Part shown: one piece after another, positions 5,278 through 10,993 of the stretch | Numbering within the stretch: position 1 is the stretch's first letter | Layout: the number at the start of each line of letters is the position of its first letter | NCBI GenBank assembly: GCA_017458865.1 | Contig: JAFSZW010000049.1 | Span: forward strand, 1-10,993 | DNA length: 10,993 nt | From: Clostridia bacterium | GTDB taxonomy: Bacteria; Bacillota; Clostridia; Christensenellales; Aristaeellaceae | Reading direction: 5' to 3' | Translations under genes and position numbers: made by a program | Notes under the pieces: model-generated | Databases searched by the model: none | What the model saw: only the letters and a program-made list of their open reading frames with translations | Told to the model about the DNA's origin: nothing

Positions 5278-6705
5278 ATGCTGTTTAATTCGTACCAGTT
5301 TCTCGTCTTTTTCCCGATTGTCACCCTGATATATTTCCTTCTTCCGAAGAAGATTCGTTGGGTGTGGCTACTCGTCATGAGCTATTACTTCTATATGAAC
5401 TGGCATGCGGAGTATGCGCTGCTGATGGCAGCAAGTACGATCGTAACGTGGGTTGCGGCTCTGGCGGTCAACCGCTTTGAGAACCCGAGGAAACGGAAAA
5501 TTGTGCTGGCGCTCGGCATCATTGCCAATATCGGAATGCTTGGATATTTCAAGTATACAGGCTTTTTCCTGGATATTATTGAGCGTGTCGCGTATATCCT
5601 GCGAATCAACTGGCAGGCGCCGAGGGTCTCTATCCTGCTGCCGGTCGGTATCTCGTTCTTTGTCTTCCAGGCGCTGGGCTACATGATTGACGTCTACCGC
5701 GGGAAAACAGAGGTAGAAACCAACATATTCAAATATGCGCTGTTCGTCAGCTTTTTCCCGCAGCTGGTTGCCGGCCCGATCGAACGGAGTGGAAATCTGC
5801 TCCGTCAGGTCAGTGCGCCGCATGATTTCGATGCCAAACGTGTCCGGGACGGTCTTTTGATCATGCTGCTCGGCTTTTTCGAGAAGGTTGTCATTGCAGA
5901 CCGGGCCTGCGTATATGCGGATGCGATCTTCAATAACTGGATCCATGCATCCGGCAAGCAGATTGCGCTTGCGACCATCGTCTTTTCCATCCAGGACCTT
6001 GGCGATTTCGGCGGGTACAGCCATATCGCCATTGGCGCGGCATGGGTGCTGGGCATCAAACTGATGACCAACTTCCGTCAGCCGTATTTTGCCATATCCG
6101 TTAAGGACTTCTGGGCAAGATGGCATGTCAGTCTCGGATCCTGGTTCAGGGACTATGTGTATTTTCCGCTTGGCGGAGGCCGTGTCTCTCCAAGACGGAA
6201 GGCGTTTAATACGATGGTTGTTTATACCGTGTCGGGTCTTTGGCACGGTGCAGCACTGAAATTCGTTGCGTGGGGCATGCTGAACGGCGCCCTGCAGGTC
6301 ATAGAGGGATTGTTTCCTGTGCCGAAGATCCGGCATCCAAGACTTCACAGAATCTGGGATACGGCCAGGACGGATTTCCTGATAGCCATCACCATGCTGA
6401 TATTCCGCTCCAATTCCATGGGAGCTGCCATGGGCATGCTCGGCCGGATTGTCACCGGATGGAGCTATCAGCCGCTGGATACCGGATTTACGGCTTTGCA
6501 GGCCATCGTGCTGTCAATCTGCATTGTAATCCTGTTTACGTTTGAGGTTATCCATGAAAAGAAGATGACCGTGACACAGCTGACAGACCGCTTTGCTTTC
6601 CCGATTCGCGGCGCGCTTTATCTGCTTGCTGTGATGACGGTTGTCATCTTTGGCGTGTGGGGCCCCGGATACAGCGCACAGGCGTTTATCTATTTCCAGT
6701 TCTGA
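5278..6705 (+). CDS. MBOAT family O-acyltransferase (AlgI/DltB/PatA-like)
   Basis: A 475-residue polytopic membrane protein of normal length for bacterial MBOAT enzymes. It opens with the typical MLFNSYQFLVFFP. Further signatures are LLPVGISFFVFQALGY, FPQLVAGPIERSGNLL, DFGGYSHIAIGAAWVLGI, the DFWARWHVSLGSWFRDYVYFPLGGGR block (H283) and SGLWHGAALKF (H323, the invariant MBOAT histidine). Such proteins move an acyl group, usually acetyl, across the membrane onto an extracellular polymer: alginate (AlgI), peptidoglycan (PatA), or D-alanine for teichoic acid (DltB). The dlt operon genes dltA and dltC are absent, so O-acetylation of a surface polysaccharide is the more likely role. The start is fixed by the family's N-terminal motif; AAAAGG (about 5261-5266) is the probable ribosome binding site. 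The SGNH partner follows 13 nt after the stop. Confidence 0.93.
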   Translation: MLFNSYQFLVFFPIVTLIYFLLPKKIRWVWLLVMSYYFYMNWHAEYALLMAASTIVTWVAALAVNRFENPRKRKIVLALGIIANIGMLGYFKYTGFFLDIIERVAYILRINWQAPRVSILLPVGISFFVFQALGYMIDVYRGKTEVETNIFKYALFVSFFPQLVAGPIERSGNLLRQVSAPHDFDAKRVRDGLLIMLLGFFEKVVIADRACVYADAIFNNWIHASGKQIALATIVFSIQDLGDFGGYSHIAIGAAWVLGIKLMTNFRQPYFAISVKDFWARWHVSLGSWFRDYVYFPLGGGRVSPRRKAFNTMVVYTVSGLWHGAALKFVAWGMLNGALQVIEGLFPVPKIRHPRLHRIWDTARTDFLIAITMLIFRSNSMGAAMGMLGRIVTGWSYQPLDTGFTALQAIVLSICIVILFTFEVIHEKKMTVTQLTDRFAFPIRGALYLLAVMTVVIFGVWGPGYSAQAFIYFQF

Positions 6706-6718
6706 GGAGGGATGAGAT

Positions 6719-7744
6719 ATGAAAAGAAAAAGTATTATTGCCCTTCTGATCTGGATTGCCTGCCTCATTGGCTGCCTTCTGCTGGCAAACCGGTTTTTCA
6801 TGCGCCCGGACAGCAATCTCAAATATCAGCGCTTCTTTGATGAGGACGAAAAGACGCAGCCGTTTGACGTGTTCCTGATGGGTACCAGTCATGTATTTGA
6901 CGGCGTGTATCCGATGCAGCTGTATCGGGATTATGGAATTGCCAGCTATAATATCGCCAATTCCTCCGAACTCATGGAATTTACCGAGTGGACGCTTAAG
7001 CTGGCACTCCAGTTCCATAAACCCAAGATGGTTATCCTGGATGTCTATTATGTAGACAGAGATCTGACAAATGAGTGGGCTTACTCCTACCGTCATCTCT
7101 TCCTTGATGCGATGCCGCTTAACTGGCTCAAGATCGAGTCTGTTATGAAGACGATGGACAAGAAGTACTGGGACGAATATATGGTCCCGTTCACGCTCTA
7201 TCATGGGCGCTGGGAGGAAATGCTCGCCGGTACATCTGAGCTGACAATGAATTCCGTTCCCTGCATGATGGGGGCGGAGATGCGTGTTGACCGGGTTCCG
7301 GGCACTCATTTTGTTCGAACGACAGAGATGAATCTTGAGGAAATGCCTGGCAAGGACGCGGTGCGCCGCATTGCTGCGATATGCAAGGAACAGGGCATAG
7401 ACCTGGTTCTCACGGCGATTCCATGTGCCGCGATTGAGGAAGAGCAGAAGAACATGAACGGTTGTGCCGTGCTTGCAGAGGAACTGGGCGTTCCTTTCAT
7501 CAATATGTTCGACGTTCCTGATCTGGTCAACATGGAAACGGATCTCTATGATGGCATTTCCCATCTGAATCCGGATGGTGCGGTAAAAGTCACAGCCTAT
7601 CTTGGCGCATGGCTTGATGAGCATTATGATTTGCCGGACCGCCGCCAGGACAAGGCATATGCCAACTGGAACGATGTACTGAAAGATTATGAGGCGTATT
7701 ATCAGGAAACGTGGGCTCATATGAGCCTGATTGAGCAGAAATGA
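6719..7744 (+). CDS. SGNH-hydrolase-like membrane-anchored acyltransferase partner
   Basis: A 341-residue protein with an N-terminal signal anchor (about 5-24) and an extracellular SGNH-like domain. Block I is MGTSHVFDG (54-62) with S57-H58, as in AlgJ/DltD/PatB-type proteins. The C-terminal catalytic block is YDGISHLNPDGA, giving D278 and H282; an asparagine-containing NIANSS segment (about 78-83) may supply the oxyanion residue. In known pairs the MBOAT protein exports the acyl group and the SGNH partner transfers it to the polymer. The gene has AGGAGGG (6705-6711), which begins at the last base of the MBOAT stop codon, so the two are almost certainly co-transcribed. The C-terminal 50 residues are polar and lack family motifs. 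The acceptor polymer is unknown; no glycosyltransferase gene lies in the window. Confidence 0.85.
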   Translation: MKRKSIIALLIWIACLIGCLLLANRFFMRPDSNLKYQRFFDEDEKTQPFDVFLMGTSHVFDGVYPMQLYRDYGIASYNIANSSELMEFTEWTLKLALQFHKPKMVILDVYYVDRDLTNEWAYSYRHLFLDAMPLNWLKIESVMKTMDKKYWDEYMVPFTLYHGRWEEMLAGTSELTMNSVPCMMGAEMRVDRVPGTHFVRTTEMNLEEMPGKDAVRRIAAICKEQGIDLVLTAIPCAAIEEEQKNMNGCAVLAEELGVPFINMFDVPDLVNMETDLYDGISHLNPDGAVKVTAYLGAWLDEHYDLPDRRQDKAYANWNDVLKDYEAYYQETWAHMSLIEQK

Positions 7745-7758
7745 ACGGGAGACAAACC

Positions 7759-8961
7759 ATGGAATATGTATATGTCGCCGGAATGGGACGTTCCGCCATT
7801 GGCAAGTATCTGGGAACACTGGCTGGCAGCGATCCCGTGGATGTGTGCCGCCAGGTCATAACAGCCTCTTTTTCTGCTGAGTGCCTCAAAGATGTGGATG
7901 AGGTCATCCTGGGTTCTGTTCTGACTGCCGGAATGGGACAGGGACCTGCACGCCAGATCGCACTGGCCGCCGGGATTCCTGAGGCAGTCCCTGCATCTCT
8001 GGTGAGCATGGTCTGTGGCTCCGGCATGCAGGCGCTCCGCCTGGCGGTGAATGCCGTACGCTGCGGCACCAACGCAGTGCTTTGCGGTGGCTTTGAATTC
8101 ATGAGCAATGCGCCGTATCTGGCGGATGGTGTAATCAGACGCGGTTCACGCATGGGGAATCTTTCCATGCTGGATCTCATGATGCATGACGGTCTTGAGG
8201 ATGCCATGTCAGGCTTTCATATGGGCGTCACAGCTGAAAACATAGCACGCAAGCTTGGCATCACCCGCGAGGAACAGGATGCATACGCTTACGAGACCAA
8301 CCAGCGTGCCATCCGGGCGGTTGACGAAGGACGATTCAAAGATGAGATCCGTCCGGTTACCGTGCGCCAGGGCAAGACAACGGTTGTATTTGATACAGAC
8401 GAGTTTCCGAACCGCATTTCAACACCGGAAAAACTGGCAAAGCTCCGCCCGGCTTTTGAGAAGGACGGAACGGTCACTGCCGGCAACAGCTCCGGACTCA
8501 ATGACGGTTGCGCTTTCATGATCCTGGCAGATGAAATGTGGTGCAGACAGCATGAGATCACGCCTCTGTTTGAAATTGAAGATATCACGGCGGTTGGCTG
8601 TGATCCAGCCCTGATGGGCCTTGGACCGGTTGGAGCCATAGAAAAGATGCTGCAGCGCTCGGACCTGACACTGGATCAGATGGAGAGCATTGAACTGAAC
8701 GAGGCGTTTGCGGCACAGGCACTGGGCTGCATCCATCAGCTGGCTGAGAAAACCGGCCTGTCACGGGAAGCATTGCTTGAAAGAACCAACAAATGGGGTT
8801 CAGGCATCGGACTTGGGCATCCGCTCGGGATGACGGGTGCCCGACTGCCGATTACCCTGATCAGCCGCATGCAGGCCGATCAGACGAATCTGGGCCTTGC
8901 CAGTCTCTGCGTCGGCGGCGGCATGGGACTTGCAGCGCTCATCCGCCGCGTACGGGGATGA
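7759..8961 (+). CDS. thiolase family protein (acetyl-CoA C-acetyltransferase)
   Basis: A 400-residue thiolase with all catalytic motifs: the acylated cysteine in MVCGSGMQA (C86), NEAFAAQ, GHPLGMTGAR (H354) and LCVGGGMG (C384), plus SGLNDGC in place of the common SGLNDGA. It should condense two acetyl-CoA to acetoacetyl-CoA or run the reverse thiolysis in the cytosol. Chain-length preference is not readable. The ATG at 7759 has GGGAG (7747-7751) ahead. An alternative ATG at 7741 overlaps the previous stop as ATGA but would add six residues before the usual MxxVYVAG start. The gene follows the SGNH gene by 14 nt, so it is likely in the same transcript, which is unusual: no partner for butyrate, mevalonate or ketone metabolism (hbd, crt, HMG-CoA synthase) is nearby in the window. 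Confidence 0.93.
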   Translation: MEYVYVAGMGRSAIGKYLGTLAGSDPVDVCRQVITASFSAECLKDVDEVILGSVLTAGMGQGPARQIALAAGIPEAVPASLVSMVCGSGMQALRLAVNAVRCGTNAVLCGGFEFMSNAPYLADGVIRRGSRMGNLSMLDLMMHDGLEDAMSGFHMGVTAENIARKLGITREEQDAYAYETNQRAIRAVDEGRFKDEIRPVTVRQGKTTVVFDTDEFPNRISTPEKLAKLRPAFEKDGTVTAGNSSGLNDGCAFMILADEMWCRQHEITPLFEIEDITAVGCDPALMGLGPVGAIEKMLQRSDLTLDQMESIELNEAFAAQALGCIHQLAEKTGLSREALLERTNKWGSGIGLGHPLGMTGARLPITLISRMQADQTNLGLASLCVGGGMGLAALIRRVRG

Positions 8962-8994
8962 TTTCTCGCGTCATTAAAGTATATGGATTTAAAC

Positions 8995-9023
8995 CAGCTC
9001 ATGCACTGCGCCGGGATGAGCTG
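8995..9023. repeat. hairpin downstream of the thiolase gene
   Basis: CAGCTCAT (8995-9002) pairs perfectly with ATGAGCTG (9016-9023) around a 13-nt loop. The plus-strand flank is A-rich, not T-rich, so it is not a standard terminator. It may stabilise the 3' end of the acyltransferase-thiolase mRNA. Confidence 0.4.
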
Positions 9024-9051
9024 CCCAGATACAGAAAACATAAAAAACGCG

Positions 9052-9079
9052 TGCATTTCTCATTATGCCGCGCTATAAT
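9052..9079 (+). promoter_or_regulatory. probable promoter of aspS
   Basis: A perfect -10 TATAAT lies at 9074-9079. The best -35 is a poor TGCATT (9052-9057) at 16 nt spacing. The predicted start is near 9086, giving a leader of about 105 nt. Confidence 0.55.
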
Positions 9080-9087
9080 ACCCGTTA

Positions 9088-9163
9088 GCGGTCCGCGAAA
9101 ATCTCCGGACTGCATGGATATGCCTGACCGGATGACCGGTTGCCGTGGGGCATTCCGGTCATC
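9088..9163 (+). promoter_or_regulatory. two-hairpin leader of aspS, without T-box signature
   Basis: Hairpin 1: GCGGTCCG (9088-9095) with CGGACTGC (9106-9113), 8 bp with one G-T pair, at the predicted 5' end. Hairpin 2: GATGACCGG (9131-9139) with CCGGTCATC (9155-9163), perfect 9 bp, with an inner TGCC/GGCA helix (9141-9144/9149-9152). A tandem TGACCGG copy at 9125-9131 could replace the 5' arm of hairpin 2. The ribosome binding site GGAGG (9176-9180) lies 12 nt after hairpin 2. No T-box AGGGUGGNACCGCG motif is present. Whether it regulates is unknown. Confidence 0.35.
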
Positions 9164-9189
9164 TGAGAAGATAGAGGAGGTAGTTCCTT

Positions 9190-10500
9190 ATGGAGAGGAC
9201 GTATGCATCGCAGGTACGCGATGCGGAACAGATTAAGGTTCAGGGTTTTGTTGAGAGCATCCGCAACAAGAAGAAAATGGCGTTTATTGTCCTCAAAGAC
9301 ATTACCGGCAAGGTGCAGGTAACTGTCGAGAAAGGCGAAAATGAAGCACTTGACGCTGCAGTGGATGCAATTACCCTCGATTCGGTCATTACCGTTACTG
9401 GCAAGGCCGTTGAAAATGAATATGTAAAGCTTGGCGGTGTTGAGGTTCTGGCAAGGGAGATCACAATTGAGTCTCTGGCTGCACCACTTCCGATTGACCG
9501 CGAAGAGATGAAGGGACATGAGCGCTCTTCTATTGATCAGCGGATTGATTACCGCTGGATTGACCTCAGAACAGAGAAGAACCAGGTGCTGTTCAAGGTG
9601 CAGACGGTTCTGGTGAACGCGATGCGTTCGTTCCTCCTTGGCCGTAACTTTATGGAGATCCATACGCCGAAGCTGATCGGGGCTGCTTCCTAGTCCGGCG
9701 CAGACGTTTTTGAGGTCAAGTATTTCGACCGCAAGGCATATCTCGCCCAGAGCCCGCAGTTCTACAAGCAGATGGCCATGGCATCTGGATTTGAGCGCAT
9801 TTTCGAAGTCGGACCTGTTTTCCGTGCGGAGAAATCCTTCACCAATAAGCATACGACCGAGTTTACCGGTTTTGACCTTGAGTTCTCCTACATCGAGAGT
9901 TTCCGCGATGTCATGAAGATGGAGGAAGAACTGCTGACGTATGCCCTTTCTGAAATCAAGGAAAAGTGCGGGGAGGACATCAAGCGCGTTTACGGTATGG
10001 ATGTCGTCGTACCCGACAAGCCGTTCCCGATCGTCAAACTCGCGGACCTCTATGCAGGCCTCAAGGAAGACTATGGCTATGACGTGCCTGAGGAGGAAAA
10101 GGGTGATCTGACGACAGAGGCAGAGCATCTTTCCTTTGAGTGGACGCAGAAGCATTTCGGCAGCGAATTCCTGTTTGTGACGGATTATGACGCTGCAAAG
10201 CGCGCGTTCTATCACATGAGGGATGAGAATGGCGTACCGCAGGGATATGACCTGATCTGGCGTGGATGCGAGATCACGACAGGTGCCCAGCGTGAGCATC
10301 GCTATGACATCCTGAAGGCCCAGTGCGATGAGAAGGGCCTGACCGAGGACGTCAAGTTCTATCTTGAGTTCTTTAAATATGGCTGCCCGCCGCATGGCGG
10401 ATTTGGTCTTGGTGTAGACCGTCTTACCATGCTGCTCCTTGGTCTGACGATTAAGGAAGCCATGTTCATCTTCCGCGGTCCAAACCGCCTGAACCCGTAA
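9190..10500 (+). pseudogene. aspS: aspartyl-tRNA synthetase, archaeal-genre (aspartate--tRNA(Asp/Asn) ligase), interrupted by one in-frame TAG
   Basis: The frame spans 437 codons from ATG 9190 (GGAGG at 9176-9180) to TAA 10500, the usual length for archaeal-genre AspRS. An N-terminal OB-fold anticodon-binding domain (VQGFVESIRNKKKMAFIVLKD) precedes a class II core: LAQSPQFYKQMAMASGFERIFE, motif 2 GPVFRAEKSFTNKHTTEF, and motif 3 GGFGLGVDRLTMLLLG. The enzyme charges tRNA(Asp); bacterial members of this type are often non-discriminating and also make Asp-tRNA(Asn) for GatCAB amidation. Codon 168 (9691-9693) is TAG, within GAAS-stop-SGADVFEV, where homologues have Glu (SESGAD); one G-to-T change from GAG explains it. 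The remaining 269 codons are open and motif-complete, so the lesion is recent, a base-call error, or suppressed. Translation could otherwise restart at ATG 9772, but that fragment lacks the tRNA-binding domain. It is not AsnRS-like at the LAQSPQ segment. Confidence 0.88.
9691..9693 (+). other. in-frame amber codon in aspS
   Basis: TAG is codon 168 of the aspS frame, flanked by TCC on both sides. The homologous position in AspRS is, to my knowledge, the glutamate that contacts the aspartate substrate's amino group (E. coli TPEGARD loop equivalent). I see no downstream stem that would suggest programmed recoding. Confidence 0.95.
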
Positions 10501-10506
10501 TTCCCT

Positions 10507-10534
10507 GGCTGCTGCAGTGTGCGGCAGCCTTTTT
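10507..10534 (+). terminator. Rho-independent terminator of aspS
   Basis: GGCTGCTG (10507-10514) pairs with CGGCAGCC (10522-10529), with one G-T pair, a 7-nt loop, and TTTTT directly after. It starts 7 nt past the aspS stop. Confidence 0.9.
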
Positions 10535-10977
10535 CGTTTGCATTGGAGTATTGCCTATGCAGCAGGCTCGTCTATGGACGGAATTCTGTAACGCGACCTG
10601 AGGACTTTCTTCCAATATACAAGACGTTCGGGAAAGCGATCTGGATCTCCGCGTGCTATTGGCCTGAGACCTGATATGGAACCTGCAGGGTGCATGTGCT
10701 GTGAATGCCTCCAAGCTGAGACTCTCATAGAAAGACAAGTGGCGAATATGGACCCAAATGCACTGAAATGCCCCTGAAACAGGCCCAGAACAAAAAAATT
10801 CAGGGAAATTTAAATTTCTCAAAATCTTTTTTCGTTCGGGATTTTGGCAGGTTTTTGGCCTCGTGAAACATGAATGATTCACGGAAAGCGCGAAAATGAC
10901 GAACATTGGCTTTCTACCTGCGGCATAAATGTTCGGAAAATGGTCTGGAAGGGCTGAAATTTTCCGAAAAAAAGGTG
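10535..10977. other. non-coding tail with several inverted repeats
   Basis: No frame has a credible start plus product. Plus-strand frames are broken by stops at short intervals. A long minus-strand frame (10466-10984) runs through the aspS terminator and has low-complexity Ser/Arg/Cys composition. The right half is AT-rich and holds inverted repeats: GAAATTT/AAATTTC (10805-10818, perfect palindrome), CAAAATC/GATTTTG (10820-10846), CGTGAA/TTCACG (10862-10883), CGAACATT/AATGTTCG (10900-10935) and TTCGGAAAAT/ATTTTCCGAA (10932-10968). The left half (10535-10740) shows nothing I can name; it could be gene remnant. Confidence 0.5.
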
Positions 10978-10983
10978 TTGACA
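10978..10983 (+). promoter_or_regulatory. consensus -35 element of a promoter running off the window
   Basis: TTGACA matches the -35 consensus exactly and follows an A-rich stretch (10966-10973) that resembles an UP element. The -10 would lie beyond base 10993. This arrangement is common ahead of rRNA and tRNA operons in Bacillota, but nothing in the window shows what is transcribed. Confidence 0.5.
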
Positions 10984-10993
10984 TCCATAAGGC

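Noticed and set aside
5368..6348. 326-codon minus-strand frame opposite the MBOAT gene
   Set aside because: It is a shadow of the strongly supported acyltransferase gene, with Arg/Asp/Gln-rich composition and no domain.
7741..7743. ATG at 7741 as thiolase start (ATGA overlap)
   Set aside because: The ATG at 7759 has a well-placed GGGAG and gives the usual thiolase N-terminus; the longer form adds six residues not typical of the family.
6686..7819. 377-codon minus-strand frame opposite the SGNH gene
   Set aside because: It spans three plus-strand gene boundaries and is His/Arg-rich; no motif or ribosome binding site was seen.
9088..9163. T-box riboswitch ahead of aspS
   Set aside because: The leader is too short and lacks the conserved T-box bulge sequence and specifier architecture.
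9085..10395. 436-codon minus-strand open frame opposite aspS
   Set aside because: It is the antisense of a clear AspRS coding frame; the Leu/His/Arg-rich product matches no family and reflects codon bias of the true gene.
10466..10984. 172-codon minus-strand open frame over the aspS 3' end and tail
   Set aside because: It runs through the aspS terminator and coding region, has no convincing ribosome binding site, and has a Ser/Arg/Cys-rich composition without any recognisable domain.

Overview
The window looks like chromosomal DNA of a Bacillota (Firmicutes) bacterium of moderate GC. The evidence is strong AGGAGG-type ribosome binding sites, sigma-70/SigA-type promoters often with an extended TG -10, short Rho-independent terminators, and protein families typical of gut Clostridia/Erysipelotrichia (DegV, VanZ-like, DUF6273, archaeal-genre AspRS). 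The exact genus cannot be read from the sequence; Erysipelotrichaceae is a guess. No phage, transposon, CRISPR array, tRNA or rRNA gene is visible.

Layout. (1) 1-366: the 3' end of a gene that starts outside the window, resembling the C-terminal part of a GH13 alpha-amylase-type enzyme. (2) 367-749: a non-coding stretch with a long imperfect hairpin, a competing hairpin, a promoter and a structured leader that can fold as a three-way junction. (3) 750-1637: a DegV/FakB-like fatty-acid-binding protein, closed by a strong terminator. (4) 1845-4392: a promoter, then a four-gene cluster: a YbaK/ProX-type trans-editing aminoacyl-tRNA deacylase, two tandem VanZ-like membrane proteins, and an inositol-monophosphatase-family phosphatase, ending at a probable terminator. 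(5) 4400-5204, minus strand: a secreted DUF6273 protein with its own promoter and terminator. (6) 5278-8961: an MBOAT O-acyltransferase, an SGNH-hydrolase-like membrane protein and a thiolase, closely packed and co-directional. The first two form a recognised type of envelope-polymer acylation pair; the thiolase is an unusual third member. (7) 9052-10534: a promoter, a two-hairpin leader and an archaeal-genre aspartyl-tRNA synthetase gene, then a terminator. (8) 10535-10993: no convincing gene, but several inverted repeats and a consensus -35 box at the right edge, probably the promoter region of whatever lies to the right.

The most notable observation is in the aspartyl-tRNA synthetase gene. 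The frame is intact over 437 codons except for one in-frame TAG at codon 168. It sits where the family carries the conserved glutamate of the substrate loop, and all downstream catalytic motifs are preserved. TAG is also the ordinary stop of the DUF6273 gene, directly before a terminator, so wholesale reassignment of TAG is not supported. A recent nonsense mutation, a base-call error or amber suppression remain the options.

Secondary points of interest are the DegV leader fold, the mutually exclusive hairpins at 433-495, reuse of the same hairpin arms (ATGACCGG/CCGGTCAT) upstream of aspS, the MBOAT-SGNH-thiolase grouping, and the inverted-repeat cluster at the right edge.
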